A stretch of 64,000 nucleotides of DNA, taken from Glycine soja. Taxonomy: Eukaryota > Streptophyta > Magnoliopsida > Fabales > Fabaceae. The stretch lies in contig NC_041005.1 in the NCBI RefSeq assembly GCF_004193775.1, positions 8,930,501 through 8,994,500 of the forward strand, given 5' to 3'. Each line of letters begins with the position of its first letter. Position 1 is the first letter of the stretch. Made by a program: the position numbers and the translations under genes. Positions 32,901 to 42,604 of this stretch are shown one piece after another. The notes beneath the pieces are model-generated. The model did no database searches and was not told where the DNA came from. It saw only the letters and a list, made by a program, of their open reading frames with translations.

Positions 32901-35279
32901 GTAATCTTTAAAATAAACATGCCATATAGTTCCCACCATACTGACTAATATTTTTTAGAAGAGTGTAGGTAAAATAAAGTTAATACTCGCCTGCTCAATG
33001 AGATATTTCTGACACAAGATTAGCAAGCTGGAAGATATTGCATAGATGTATGCAAATTTTATACTCAAATACTCAGAAAATTGTTATTTATCTAAACAAT
33101 TTGGAAAGCTACTCTGGTAATTGTGCAGGTGTTGTATTTTTAAAGCTGTTACAGAACCTATAACAACAATGTCAACTGAAAGACCAAGGCAAGGCCAAAG
33201 TCTAGGCAACCTAATAGAAGGTACCTCAATACATATGTGCCAAATGTCCCCAGTTTTGTTCAAATCAGGATCCAAAACCATTTCTATCATGCCACCATCC
33301 AATGCGTCAATACTTCCCCTAAGTGTGGAAAACAAAAAGGAAACCGATATTTTTATGGTTATATCGATTTAAAAAAACTAGAGTCAGAGCATAACGTTTA
33401 ATGGCTGGATAATTCAGGCAATATTGCAGTCAAGAAAATATATCTTATCAAGACAAAGTGCATTATGTTGCAAAATCACTTTGCACCTCATCCAAAAAAA
33501 CCAACATATAGTCAAGCCACAGAAGAGAACTCCAAATAATTGAAGCTATATTGGATGCAAAAGATAAATTGGTCTTAAAAATGGCCAGAAGGTATGAAGT
33601 ATGGAAGGATTAACTACAAATTATGGAACATTGGAAAGATGTAGCAGTCTGCATCCTCTTCAAAATTTCATCAGGACCTTAAATGACACAGAAAATCCTG
33701 CAAAATTGACTTACACAACATGGGGTGGGGTGGGGTGAGGGGGCTAAAGCTTTAATTTGACTGAGAACAAGAAAGATTGAACTGTAGGCCATTTTGTCAA
33801 TCAGATTAACTAAAAGCATAAGTTAATAAGTAAGGGCCAATGAATGGTTATTATAAATATATAACCTTAATACCAAGCTACAATAAAAACTGATAATGTA
33901 CTTACACAGTTACACTTCCCCAGCATGAATAATATCCTAAGTTTTTTAGAATTTATTTAAGTTGCTCCAGTGCCATGAGGCCATGCCAAAAGAAATCCAA
34001 TTAATATAACAATGTTAGAAACTGAATACTCATGACAAGAATGCTTACATGTGGCTAAAATAAAATTAAACAAAATACAAATATATATCTTTTTAATTCC
34101 ATGAAATATTTTAAAGTTTGAACTAATCTAATGTTACATAAAGAATATCTAAATTTACCTCTCAGGAAGTACTAAACAAAGTGTGACAGCTGTTGCATGT
34201 TGTGAAAAAATAGCAAAATTCATGCAATTGTCAACTTCTGATACTCCCAATGGAAATGCCTGGCCTGGAAAAACTTTCCATGATGGTCTGCTCTCTATCA
34301 CCTTGGAGGTTTCTTCCTGGAATTGCAAACAGTAAGACGTCACAACTTACAAGATGCATAGGTTAGAGTATTTGATACATTGACAGGCTTCAACAGCAGA
34401 TATGCGATGGGGCACTTAACAAAGTTGAAGAGCGATAGGGTGTAAAGATACGCAAGAATGTAGCAGCAGAGTTATGTCAAAAAAGTCAATGTAAATTTGC
34501 AGCATAGTTGAAATATAATGACATTTAATTGCATCGATTTCATCCCACTATTTGCTTTTAAGACTAAAATTTGAACTTTAAAGGTCATCCTAGAAGTAAT
34601 GAGAGACTAACTTCAAAATTCAGAAAGGTTTCATATCCGTGAACCTTGCTCTCTTTTTTTTTTATTTCACATGGACAGATCGCAGATTTGCATTCAATAT
34701 CTAGTTGCATTACCAATTCCAGTCATTCTACAATCATGCTCTCTGTTACTCAGAACCAGAGTTTTCGTCTTAAGGCCAAAGACGCACGTAACATAAAATG
34801 ACATATATACCTCAAGAACCCCTTCTTGAGCACGACCACCATAAACAGTGGTTGTCCTATGCCTGGCGCGGTCCATTGTCTGACCTATGCCAAAATTTTC
34901 GATCAAAATTTACAACAGCTATGAGAAACCACTCGAAGTACTTGAGTGCATTATGATTAAGTTACGTACCTCGCTAAAAACTCCAAGTTCATTGTTCGAT
35001 TTGCTTCCCGATGCTTGCTTCATAAACCTCAACGACCTAATGGGCAATAATAGAACCAAATGTCAATTCGCGAAACCAATTGCGCTTGCTAATAACCTAA
35101 TATGCTTGAGAATAACAACCAGTGGATGCAAATTTGAAAGTGAAGTACCTCACGTCACGGGCGGACGAATTTCCGGCAAACGAAGAACGGCCGGCGCTGT
35201 TTCCGGCGGAAGAAACCGGAGGGAAGAGTGTGGACTGAGTGGCGATTTTGGAAGCGTAAAGTAATGGGTGATGGAGCAT
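14967..35279 (-). CDS. ISA3: Isoamylase 3, plastid starch-debranching enzyme (24 exons, 783 residues)
   Basis: Hydrolyses alpha-1,6 branches of short-chain glucans during plastid starch breakdown. Exons: 35149-35279, 34970-35036, 34811-34879, 34159-34316, 33225-33318, 31446-31682, 31101-31205, 23694-23798, 23224-23358, 23001-23087, 22730-22781, 21388-21451, 20835-20934, 19502-19602, 18841-18892, 18319-18381, 17741-17830, 17589-17661, 17272-17351, 16226-16330, 16040-16138, 15865-15926, 15460-15568, 14967-15080. Phases agree throughout, giving one frame of 2,352 bases. A Ser/Ala-rich transit peptide precedes a CBM48 domain (about 95-250) and the GH13 barrel: DVVYNHT (371-377), nucleophile D447 in DGFRFDLAS, acid/base E484 in AEPWD, and D557 in AHDGF. 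The HNKANGEGG segment and the overall alignment fit ISA3 rather than ISA1 or ISA2. Intron 20 uses a GC donor. Intron 7 holds a LINE. All catalytic residues are present, so the gene looks functional. Confidence 0.95.
16477..16631. mobile_element. MITE in ISA3 intron 19
   Basis: About 150 bp bounded by inverted repeats: the left end reads TAGGGTGTGTTTGGTA, and the reverse complement of the right end reads TAGGCCTGTGTTTGGTA. It is non-coding, with purine-rich left and pyrimidine-rich right arms that could fold back. The outer TA on each side may be the target duplication. Confidence 0.65.
16777..16878. mobile_element. Second, shorter MITE in ISA3 intron 19
   Basis: A 102-bp element starts GGGGGTGTTTG and ends CAAGCACCCCC (inverted), flanked by TAA on both sides (16774-16776 and 16879-16881), as expected for a Tourist/PIF-Harbinger-type MITE. 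It lies about 145 bp from the first MITE but its interior differs. Confidence 0.65.
18412..18736. repeat. Imperfect tandem duplication in ISA3 intron 15 (period about 171 bp)
   Basis: Copy one (18412-18560) and copy two (18583-18736) share blocks such as aatcaaa.taagtcaca, atcatagcatat.acaaa, cccgtcagtttttcca and ttttactagc.tgcc. Divergence is clear, so the duplication is not recent. It is wholly intronic. Confidence 0.85.
20231..20566. repeat. Imperfect tandem duplication in ISA3 intron 13 (period about 163 bp)
   Basis: Copy one starts attagcaacctgtgataaaa at 20231 and copy two attaacatcctatgataaaa at about 20394. Both continue through atttatttatttntttaa, cccattaaac, gaggcttaaat (with variants) and end in ggtctagttnta. 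Wholly intronic. Confidence 0.85.
21840..22340. other. Probable repeat-derived segment in ISA3 intron 11
   Basis: The stretch is rich in ggcc/taggc words (caggcttggccagacatgcc, taggcaagcctaggcttg, aggcccaagcctgaccc), unlike flanking AT-rich intron. This word pattern resembles dispersed plant repeats, but I could not find terminal repeats or target duplications. Confidence 0.3.
24276..24290. repeat. LINE target-site duplication, left copy
   Basis: GATCCCAGTCATTTT, identical to 30542-30556. Confidence 0.92.
24312..24336. repeat. (TA)n microsatellite in the LINE 3' UTR
   Basis: About twelve TA units lie just upstream of the LINE's 3' tail on its sense strand; likely expanded after or during insertion. 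Confidence 0.9.
24444..28121 (-). CDS. LINE ORF2: endonuclease / reverse transcriptase, 1,225 residues, intact
   Basis: Encodes the enzyme for target-primed reverse transcription. The N-terminal endonuclease/exonuclease/phosphatase fold (residues 1-230) shows LQETK (E36), GDFN (D142, N144), SRLDR (198-202) and SDH (226-228). The reverse transcriptase (about 495-770) shows DYRPISL, the [10 protein letters not shown] aspartate (D583), RQGDPL and YADD (689-692). The C-terminal part (about 1070-1150) has a zf-RVT domain with CPLC and a following GHLFFNC. There are no stops or frameshifts. The ATG overlaps the last codon and stop of the ORF1 frame as ATGA, suggesting translation by termination-reinitiation. 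Length and domain order match plant L1 ORF2. Confidence 0.95.
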   Translation of the reverse strand: MIILSYNSRGLGRGVKWAAVRRLIVQQKVDLVCLQETKRENFNKSICQAIWGDSTGHWDFVPSVQAAGGLLCMWNNSTFVVERKVKGRSFLMLEGTCCSNNQKLIFVNVYAPCDLVGKKALWDELRQLKASNPSGMWCFLGDFNSIRSSQERISLSQRRADPYDIAAFNQWIDDMELQEIKCSGNSFTWIRPNGCVKSRLDRFLVSQNWISLWPESCQTVLQRNLSDHCPSILQTNMVDWGPKSFRVFDWWLQQKGYQKMVREVWKKDQQGGWGGIALKNKLKNLRAAIKQWSKAEGNINPKKVLNIQQKLNEVEDLVAHRNLTDQEIKDRTLLQQELWNASNAFESLLRQKSRARWLKEGDYNTAYFHKYMNFRRAYNNIPGIFINGEWIQQPDAVKYEAANFFHNRFTEQMHSRPTLDGVHFKSISQRQREQLTVPFSDQEIKQAVWSCGGDKCPGPDGLNFNFIKEFWDVMNPEFRRFVDEFYAHESFPRGSNASFVALIPKKSHPQSLNDYRPISLIGCMYKVIAKLLSNRLRSVMDELIDERQSAFIKGRHILHGILILNEVVEEAMRSKKSAMIFKVDFEKAYDSVSWSFLDYMLLRLGFCQKWRRWISACLHSATISILINGSPSKEFNPSRGLRQGDPLAPLLFNIIGEGLTGMMREAVHKNLYRSYLVGKKREPVNILQYADDTVFAGEVDWQNVHVIKALLRGFELASGLKINFAKSQFGIIGGGVNWGLAAANILNCSQMNYPFHYLGIPIGANPSSLMVWEPLITKFKAKLSKWTQKDISMGGKVTLINSVLNALPIYLLSFFRIPQRIVQKIISLQRKFLWGGDNTHNKIPWVKWADICLPKNEEGLGIKDISKFNVALMGRWIWAFASGQQQLWVRVLISKYGGWPEFQHDTDKRGFSHWWRDLRKIFHQPDHNIFKHQLTWKVGCGETIKFWTDKWLGEDYTLEQKYNQLFLISRQQNSLISNMGEFNHGSWEWNLRWRRNLFDHESDLAVQFMEEISSVPIQQHIKDSMLWLAEPHGQYTTKSAYRLCISPSTTSVDENIYKIIWKLKIPPRAVMFCWRLLKNRLPTRANLLRRNISMQEVICPLCGSVQEDVGHLFFNCTLTRGLWWEAMSWIRVVGPLPITPKCHFIQFCEGFGESMNHDTRCGWWIALTSSIWQHRNQLIFQGKPFDPYKVMDHAIFLVWSWMKAKEKDFTCSLNHWSSNISNSFG
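28118..28333 (-). pseudogene. C-terminal remainder of LINE ORF1 beyond the TAG
   Basis: The ORF1 frame resumes directly after the TAG and stays open for about 71 codons of acidic, protein-like sequence ([14 protein letters not shown], later [19 protein letters not shown]) before a TGA whose last bases overlap ORF2's ATG. The absence of other stops and the close junction suggest this was the true ORF1 end and the TAG is a recent nonsense change or a read-through codon. Confidence 0.7.
28334..30541 (-). CDS. LINE ORF1: RNA-binding protein with RRM, ends at a premature TAG
   Basis: Encodes the nucleic-acid-binding partner of ORF2. The frame opens at an ATG at the element's 5' edge (30541); the first 100 residues are a low-complexity Arg/Glu/Ser stretch from GAGAGA-type DNA and may be leader, with translation starting instead at the MEEPNN methionine (30238). 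An RRM follows ([10 protein letters not shown] to KVFVNRPKF, about 29847-30082), then an SYAEVV linker and a domain like the DUF4283-type segment of plant LINE ORF1 ([13 protein letters not shown] to LFPNMDD, then [13 protein letters not shown]). The frame ends at TAG (28334-28336), but the same frame continues without further stops to 28118. Confidence 0.85.
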   Translation of the reverse strand: MFKEERERMRARERDRVRESERDSVRESERDKARHSQRELLQNVKEREWRSERVGRPRERVRSHRERKAEQRVDHGWRTLNNRRTNWNGINGRSAKRWNARMEEPNNDNSNHGDWVIVSRKRKNKVEDSRGRKQGNSYQRKEKQMTWRNKADVTTFYFSRFPEGIMEKDMWQIFQKWGKVWEVFIPRTKNKLGHRFGFVRFKEVMDEQGLERCLDNNIFIDGQKVFVNRPKFDRGKVPCTHVYGNATRRMEADQQVHKDAQVDKTTSVKKGGPRSYAEVVKELQPGHTRTKYMGEGVHRAVRDNYRPVTLSSNKEKYEWLYKSWVGRLKNRAMFERVEEELKWVVDDNVNPCYWVDDWVLFPNMDDSSAARLIQQEMDNGSTPLSELQKWSPEIRPTHRLTWVLLWGLPLTVWDVESMAKVLMEFGEVVEVDDFVEDRTRMDVARILLRTKMGPLFQATVPATIDGAQYVLHVAEDAPSLGIVKKQNRSDLWFPPSPFSTQPNTPVTAGDDIPGATFCDEFSGDVSDDPVGGFPDHRSMLPSSNARRDHWVQSLGRSVMDRSAIIRDEVAQSQVDRAQSQHCPHLENVLENPNGHISGNGLALNASVEKAMQETNLIEKIPNLDCHAVEGQWVNTHGEISGLTTKAKQGEFEKALPLKESLPHNSILNSTYPRRNCADYGQNLNKLPEEMGQQICGPTPSATKVYVRRKEVLRSNPKAQQSDKSKEMMRSNTKAQ
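30240..30540 (-). repeat. GA-rich low-complexity 5' region of the LINE
   Basis: On the sense strand the first 300 bases are mostly GAGAGA and GAGCGAGA words, giving RE/RES repeats when translated. Similar purine-rich leaders occur in plant retroelement 5' ends. It may be regulatory rather than coding. Confidence 0.6.
30542..30556. repeat. LINE target-site duplication, right copy
   Basis: GATCCCAGTCATTTT, identical to 24276-24290; marks the 5' junction of the minus-strand LINE. Confidence 0.92.
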
Positions 35280-36577
35280 TGTGAAAGCAAGATTGGAGGG
35301 TTGAGGTGATGATGTGAATGAATGAGATTGAGCTTATGATTTGTAGAGAAGCAATGCGAAAATCATGGCTGACTCGTGAATGCTAGTTTGGGAATAGAGA
35401 AGAGAACGTGACAGTGGACTCGAGTCCGGTGTACCTGCATTCTTTTCCCCCATAAAATATCTCACTGTCACTCATCATATCTCATGTGATTTTTTTTATA
35501 AATTTAATATAAAAAAATTAGGATAAATCCCTAAAAAGATTTTGTTGACATATGAGTCTTAAAAGATTAAAAATTAATTTTTTATCCTGTCTAACCAGTA
35601 CTTTAAGGTAATATTTTTGCTGACATGAAAAGGTGATAGATTTAATTTGTCATAAAATGATGAACTATTTTATCATTTTTTAATATTGTTTCAAATAATT
35701 TACAACAATTTGTCTCTCTCTATAGACAATTAAAAAAAATATTGTTTTCCTCCCTTTCTCCCACTTAGACAGGGGAAGATGGGAACATTAAGGACCAAAA
35801 TGTGACCTTTAACAAGCCAAACTAACGACAAAAAGAATTTGTCGATATTTTTATACATTTATGAACAAAAAAATAGTTTTTCATTTTTTAGACTCATGTA
35901 AATGAAATACACATTTAAAGACTGAATTGAGTATTTATCTAAAAAATTATGTTGAATACCTAATGCTGGAATTATGTAAAATAATTTAACCTTCTGAAAA
36001 AGCATTTTCATAAGGTTAAAAAAATCAGTTAATTCCATAAAAACATTTTTAGAATGTTGTTACGTTTTACACCTCTCTTGTGTCCTCAACTTCATTGGTG
36101 CCTTCTTCCCAGCACCAGAGTCATCCACGATGTTGTTGGATGGCTGGTTGGGTGGAGGTGCGACGCGGTGGTGTTGGGTGACTGGGTAAAGGAATATTGT
36201 TGTCTGTTCGGTTATTTTTGGAGGTGCAAGAAGCAAAAAGGGGGTGTAAGAAGAAATTACTTATTTTTGTTTGAAGATTGAAATCAATGAAATTTTTTGT
36301 TTTAATTTAATGTTTACTTAACTTTGATGGCATTCCTAAAAAAAAAATACTTTGATAATTCTATCTTGGCTCCTTTAAAAAACAAAATATATTACTATTC
36401 GAGTAAATTCTATGATGCACAAGCCTTTAAGTTATGCACCATCCGTTTTATTTTTTTCTTTGTTAAACTAGCACATTACCCTTGACTCTACAGAGTTGCA
36501 CATGTGGTATAAAATGTTTTATATGACAAATCTAAAACCAACTAAATATGATAAGACAGTTTTGTTATAAGAATATA

Positions 36578-36639
<62 letters not shown>

Positions 36640-36939
36640 GAGTTGGTAGTTTCCACAAAAACACATAAGTTATTTGTTTTTTTCTAAAATAAATTTGAAT
36701 TATAGCAAATGGATGAAATATATATATATAGTGAAGAAAATATATTGATAAAGGGCTTCTAGTGCATCAAATTCCCCTGATTTATACCAAAACAAATCCT
36801 TGTTATTCAGTCAAAATTCAAAATTGTTATGTTACATGAAAATTTACATTAGAGTCAAGAATTAGATAACTAAATTAGTCATATATAAGTTGACATTGTT
36901 TGCAATGTACAAAAAATAATTGATAGACTAACCTTAAGT
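35280..36939. other. ISA3 promoter side and AT-rich spacer
   Basis: The first few hundred bases upstream of 35279 must include the ISA3 promoter and 5' UTR, but I see no unambiguous TATA box. The rest is AT-rich, with a long (TAA)n microsatellite (separate entry) and a short TA run near 36718-36729. No convincing coding frame. Confidence 0.5.
36579..36639. repeat. (TAA)n trinucleotide microsatellite
   Basis: About twenty uninterrupted TAA/AAT units, long enough to be highly polymorphic. Confidence 0.95.
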
Positions 36940-37294
36940 TTTCAAACACTTCTTAAAAATCACATTTGTTGCTTTGTTTATAGGTTTCACATCATTATCA
37001 TGGATTAAGATCTTCAATCCTTTATTTCTTTGGACTCTAGAAAATACTACATATAACTACTGGTTTAGGCAAATATAAATCCACACTTTGCAATGATTGA
37101 CCTTGAGATTTGTTAATAATCATAACATATGCAATAATAAGTGGGAACTGTCTACAAACAAGTTTAAAATGCCAAAGTGATTGTGATGAAGTTAATGGCA
37201 TCCAAGGGATGTAAACTAAATTGCCAATATTTTTTCCAGAAATAATCTCCGCTTCAATAATATGATCAACCAACCTATACCAGCATTGTAACAA
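36940..37294 (-). pseudogene. Helitron PIF1-like helicase, C-terminal remnant
   Basis: The minus strand encodes a clear match to the end of plant Helitron helicases: a GKN-x-GN-x-VYIPWM-type segment, the RQFPL-IIAY-x-MIINKSQGQSL motif and LPKPV, continuing past one break into YVVFSRVQRNKGLKIL. The rest of the helicase (Walker motifs) and any Rep domain are absent, so this is a decayed fragment. Genuine cellular PIF1 helicases share these motifs, but the neighbouring RPA-like piece favours a Helitron source. Confidence 0.75.
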
Positions 37295-37339
37295 AACCTA
37301 TCTTCAACAGATAGTGTAGAAGATTGTGACATTTGTGTT

Positions 37340-38240
37340 AACTTCTCACTGTAACATACAACACTGCTTTGACTTGCATTTAAGTTGAAAAAATGTAGCT
37401 ATAATCAATAAGAATCATACATTCATATTCATGATTGATTTTTTATGACATAAAACAGCCAAAATATACCTATCTTTGAAGTTAGTTATCTCAGATATAT
37501 TTTCATTGATCAAAAGTTTGGAATCATACATGAAATTTTGTATTGTAAGTCCATATTTCCCTGAAAAAATATAACTTTATATAAGATTCCATATGAGGTG
37601 AAACCTCCTTGGTTAATGTATACAAAGATTAACATTAATAATAAAATAGTTTAAATGCAACACAAAGTCTAATCTTTTGGTTCTTTGATTTTGGCCAGAT
37701 GTAGCAGCATTACAACTGGTCCAATTCCATGGCTATCTAAATAAGATTTCAGCCTTTGAGCAAATGTCTCCCACAAAGTACATGTCATAGTAGTATCCCT
37801 ACATAAATACTCACATTTTCAACAAATAATTTTACATGGATATTATTTTCACATAACATTATAATGCAACAATTAATATGGCTTACACACACTTTGTCCT
37901 TAAGAACAAAAATATCTTTCTTCAGCTTACTATCAAGATCCCATTGGACAATTTTAGCAAGCTCACCAATCACATCTTGCAAAAGAAAATTAAAATTTAT
38001 CACAATTTGTCCATTAAAATAGTTAAATATTAAAATTGAAAAATGCAAGATTATGATAACCTATTAGGTAGTCAGGAGAAGTTGTTCCATTGAGTATATC
38101 ATCAAAAGCAATGAAATTATAAACATGGTTATGTATTTTTGGTATATCTTGTTTGATTGCTTTCACGAAGGCCAACCTGTACTCATGGTTTGTTGCCCTA
38201 TACTGACCTCTATTAGCATTCACTTCAAAGTTTTCCATAA
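37340..38240 (-). pseudogene. RPA-like (OB-fold) remnant, Helitron-associated
   Basis: Minus-strand pieces in several frames resemble RPA70-type proteins carried by plant Helitrons: ENFEVNANRGQYRATNHEYRL and DYLIGY (38030-38238), DVIGELAKIV (about 37925-37975), LWETFAQRLKSYL then GPVVMLLHLAKIK (about 37685-37780), and a tail near 37430-37560 (IQNFMYDSKLLINENISEI). Stops and apparent introns separate them. Together with the helicase piece this marks a degraded Helitron; its TC and CTRR ends were not found. Confidence 0.65.
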
Positions 38241-41200
38241 TATAACAATTTCCTTCTTTTAGTTCATCTGGCCATTTTCATGGTTTGCATTCTTCTCTTG
38301 AGCACTAATCTTATTTCCCTACATGAATAAGGATGTTAGCTCTCACCCACAGATGACACTATCGACAAACCCAAACAAAATTATACATTATATACTCGGC
38401 TAAAGATTACCTCTTTATCCCTAAGAATCATTTCAAGTGTGGGTTTCAGAGACCTATTAAGAATCCAAATGTTTATAATCCTTATTGCCACTTTTCATGT
38501 TTCTTTGGAGTCATTGGTTAAATTAATGAGTTGTGGTCGACGTGACATTATATTCTTATAAGCACTATCTAAACAAAAAATAAAAACAACACTTAACTCA
38601 GTAGGAACGAAACTCTTCAAAATATACATAACTCTCATATTCAATAATTAAACAAAATACTATAAACCCTAATTAACGAGAATCTTATCAAACATCAAGT
38701 GTTGAAAAAACATACCTTTTTTTGTTGTTGTCTTGGAATGAGGCTGGCAACTTGTGTCTTCTCCCTCCCTTTTGCTACACTAAGATCTTCTATATTTTAC
38801 ACTAATACTTTATACAACTTGTTATTTATTTATTCTCCCTCCCTTTTGCTACACTAAGATCTTCTATATTTTACACTAATACTCTATACAACTTGTTATT
38901 TATTTATTTATTTATGTTAAAGAAGATAAAAATGAAAAATAAGAGAAAATGTTTTTCTTAAAGAAAATAAATGTTGTTATAGAAAAATAACGACATTTTC
39001 AAAATCCTAAGATATCTCAAAGAAAATGGTACCATTTAGTAGAAGGAGAAAAAATAAAGTATTTGAATATCATTTGTGAGAAAAAATATCAAACACAGAC
39101 TGAAACTAACATTTATTTATGCATATATTTTTTGTCATAGAGAGTGATGAAAGGAGTGGCCGAGAAAGAGAACAGAAAATAAGAAAAGGAAAAGAGAGAT
39201 AAAGAAGAAGTAAAAGAGGAAAGAAGTGAAGAAAAAGAAGTAATAGAAGGTTGTAGAAGTTGTAGATAAAAAGGGAAATAAAAAGACAGAACCTACTTTT
39301 ATTCTTTGATTTGATATTGGCCGAAAATCCAGTATGGGGACTGCAGTAGTGTTCATTTTGACAGCAAAAAGGTACAGTCAATTTTTTTTTTTTTATCTTC
39401 TGTCAAAAAGAGAAGACTTAATCTCTCTCTCAATTTTGCCTTCCCCAAAAGAAAAAGAAGGCTTTCTCTCTTTGACAATTTTGCCGTGAAGTTTTTTAGT
39501 TCATTGAAAGGAAGTTTTTTTTTTTGTGAGAAGGTAGCAGAAGATCATTAGAAGGAAATATGGACACATGGAAGACCACTTCAGTTTCACCCTTTAAAAA
39601 ATCCTAGTTGTGGTATACATTGTTTATTCATGTTGCCCTCACTCAATGATTGCTCCACCTTCACCTCTCATCCTCCCTAAAACAACAGTTCGAAAAAGGT
39701 AGATCTACAAAATTGCAGCAACATCGCCATTGTTGAGGACCGTCGAGAAGTGCATGCCTCGGTGTCATGCACTAAAAGGAGATGCGAATCTACAACAACA
39801 ATAACATTATTGTGGCATCTTCTATCTGTTGGTTAATAGTGATGTCGTCGAGTCTGGAGGCAGCACTGCAAAAACTGGCGTGATGACCATCAAGGAGCAT
39901 CACCATGACCTTCTCGACTACGCCATTTTGTCCTTGCTCGCCTCCATCTCGTATTTTGTCTTACAAGCTTTGGCCTTCTTCACCTTTTTTAGCACCAAAC
40001 ATAAACCATCCTCTGACAATTGATCTTATTTGGTCAGATAAATACCTGTTCTGGTATTTAATGGTGTGAGACAGTAACAAGATGAAAAATTTAAATTTAA
40101 TTTTTAAATATGCAAAAATTGTGTTAGATTAATTCTTTAAACAATTTAATAATAAATTGATTTCTAAAATTTATAATTTAAAGTTAAATTAATTATAAAA
40201 AATATAATTTTTTATTAAATTAGTCCTTATAAAATGATTTATGATCATAAATTTAACGGTAATAATTTAATTTGTGAAAGAGTAAAAATTCCAATTTAGT
40301 TAATAAGTACATAAAAAATGTGATAATTATGTTTTGTGTAGATAAATTGATTCTTAAATTTTATAATTTAATATTAAATTGATGTTAAAAAATATATGTT
40401 AATATTAAATTGATTCATGAAAATTATAATTTAATGAAAAAATAATATCACTAAACTAAACCTTTTTTACATTTAGGAATTAAATCACAATTTTTGTTCA
40501 CTCCAAGAATTAAATTATTACTAATTTGCACATTCAAAAATCAAATTAATTATTTATCCTCATAATTTTCAAAAGTATCAAAATCTTCACACCAATACCA
40601 ATGGTGGAGCTTCAACAAAAATTTAGGAGAGCCCAAAAAAATTGGCGAAATGAAACTTTAGTTATTTATTATATTTTACGTTTTAATTTGGTCTTTCATG
40701 TTTAGAAAATTTTATTATATATATATAACTAAAAAAATCATCATTAAGCTTAATTGGTCTTTTTCTCAATTTCTGATACAAATTTGACTCGTTGACATAT
40801 GGTAAATTGTGAGAAATATTATGTCAATCAAACTTAGAACTGTTAGTGCTAAAAACTCACAAAAGAATCAATTTGATCTAATAAAGATACTATAAGAGAC
40901 TAAAATGAAATATTTTAAACTTAAAAAATCAAATTAAAACTTAAAAATATGGATGAAGGTTGAAGGACACAAATTATATTTTAACCATAAAATTTAATGC
41001 ATAAATTTAATATAGTGAATATTACTAAATTTGAGATCACTCTTCAAAATCATATTCCAAAAAGTGTTAAATTTATCATCATATATCACTATAGAAACTT
41101 TACAAAATTGCTTCTCATTTCTTTCTATCCTTGTGTAATCAATATCATTTTTGGGTTCAAATGGCGTAGAAATTAATTTAATTTGTTCATCTTTTTCACA

Positions 41201-42187
41201 AGTTTTTTCTCTTAAAAAAGTATAATTTGATTTACTCTTAAATCATTATTTTTATATAAATTTATCAATTGCATAAAGAAAAAATATTTACATAATTATT
41301 ATAAATTAAAATAAATAAAACCTATATACATGTCTAGTTAAACATGTATTTGAACTCTTTTGACAATAAATATAAAAATTAATATATATATATATATATA
41401 TATAATATGCATGTATATTTATAATTAGATAATGATTTTTGAACATCTTACATTTTAAATATTACTTATCAATATTTCTTATTTTTTGTATGTCTTTCCG
41501 TATCATCTATCATATCTATCTATATATATATTTCACTTTCTAAGTTTCAAAAGACATTTAAGTTTCTAAATATTTTTTTCCTTAATAATTTTCATTTATA
41601 TAATATACATATATTTACATTCTCATTATTTTTGGGGGGCGTGGATAACAAAGGTCCGCCCCCAGACCAGTTCAATCTAAGCCACTATTTAAAAAGTTAA
41701 TATATCAACGGCTGTTAATAATATGTGCATCGGTGGACGAAAGATGCCGCCCCAATGCACTTCGATAAAATTCAATTGTACCTTACAAGAACTAAACATT
41801 AAAATTTTAAATATAATAACTAAAATCACAATGAAAGTAAATTATAAAAATAAAATATTTATTTATTAAACCCTATTTTAAAGATACATACAAACGCGTT
41901 AGAAAAAAAAAAAAACTAGGATAGATAGAATGAAACAGACCTATTTATGGTAACGTGTGGGGTAGGGTGGGTGGTTAGTACCAGGAGATCGGTATTCGGT
42001 GGTCAACGTTGTTTTTTTTTTCTTTTCAAATTCTACTCAAAGGGATTTAATATAAAAGATTTACTATTTATTTAAAAGATTAAATAAAAGTGTTTACTAT
42101 CCTGAATGATCTTTTCGCATATGTAGGTTTGATTTTTTTATTAATTCACTAAAAGTTTGATTTTTCGCAAAATTGCTTGATTAAAGT
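38241..42187. other. Repeat-rich AT spacer, no gene supported
   Basis: Contains a 74-bp tandem duplication (separate entry), a CT-rich tract near 39150-39290, a (TA)n run at 41383-41404 and many AT homopolymers. A segment from about 40600 (aatggtggagcttcaac) to 41660 (aaaggtccgccccc) has the feel of an old transposon but no ends could be paired. Short frames near 39829 match nothing I recognise. Confidence 0.5.
38761..38908. repeat. 74-bp direct tandem duplication, two copies
   Basis: Copy one 38761-38834 and copy two 38835-38908 differ at about one position (acttta versus actcta). The near identity shows a recent event. Confidence 0.92.
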
Positions 42188-42507
42188 TGTGAGAGTTTAA
42201 TTTTATTTTCTATGGTGTAGATTTGATTGTACATTGAATATAAGAGAGTAATAGAATTTTAAAATTCTGATATAAGTGCCTAGTTTAAGTGTGAAGGATT
42301 GTTGTTCTGTTTTGCTTATATAAAAGGACATACATACATTTTAATAATATGTGTGTTTTTCATTTTATCATTTTTTTTATTTTTGGTACTATTCCTAGTA
42401 TGTAGGTGTGTAATTCTTTGCTTGAAACAGTGAGTGATACACGAGTGAATGTGTGAGAGAGTGAATTACATCTCTTGCAATTGAGTGAGGAACAATGTGT
42501 TCCAACA
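42188..42507 (+). repeat. 5' LTR of the copia element
   Basis: Starts TGTGAGAG, ends TTCCAACA, with a TATA-like tatataaaagg near 42318-42330 that could be the element's promoter. Pairs with 46607-46900. Confidence 0.93.
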
Positions 42508-42508
42508 A

Positions 42509-42522
42509 TTGATATCTAGAGC
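42509..42522 (+). other. Primer-binding site of the copia element
   Basis: TTGATATCTAGAGC just downstream of the 5' LTR is a slightly altered form of the TGGTATCAGAGC complement of plant initiator tRNA-Met. Confidence 0.7.
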
Positions 42523-42604
42523 ATTGGTTTCAATAGGAGGGGCAAGAATCGCTAATAAGAAAAGAAAGAAACGTTCTTGGAGGTGTTCTTGAAGGAGTTC
42601 TTTG

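Noticed and set aside
36054..36281. A 75-residue plus-strand frame upstream of ISA3.
   Set aside because: No recognisable domain, no promoter or splice context, and composition resembles the surrounding non-coding DNA apart from a short GC-richer patch.
39640..40023. GC-richer stretch with a 64-residue frame ending in a hydrophobic segment.
   Set aside because: It could be a fragment of a membrane-protein gene, but there is no family match I recognise and no supporting start or splice signals. Left as unexplained spacer.
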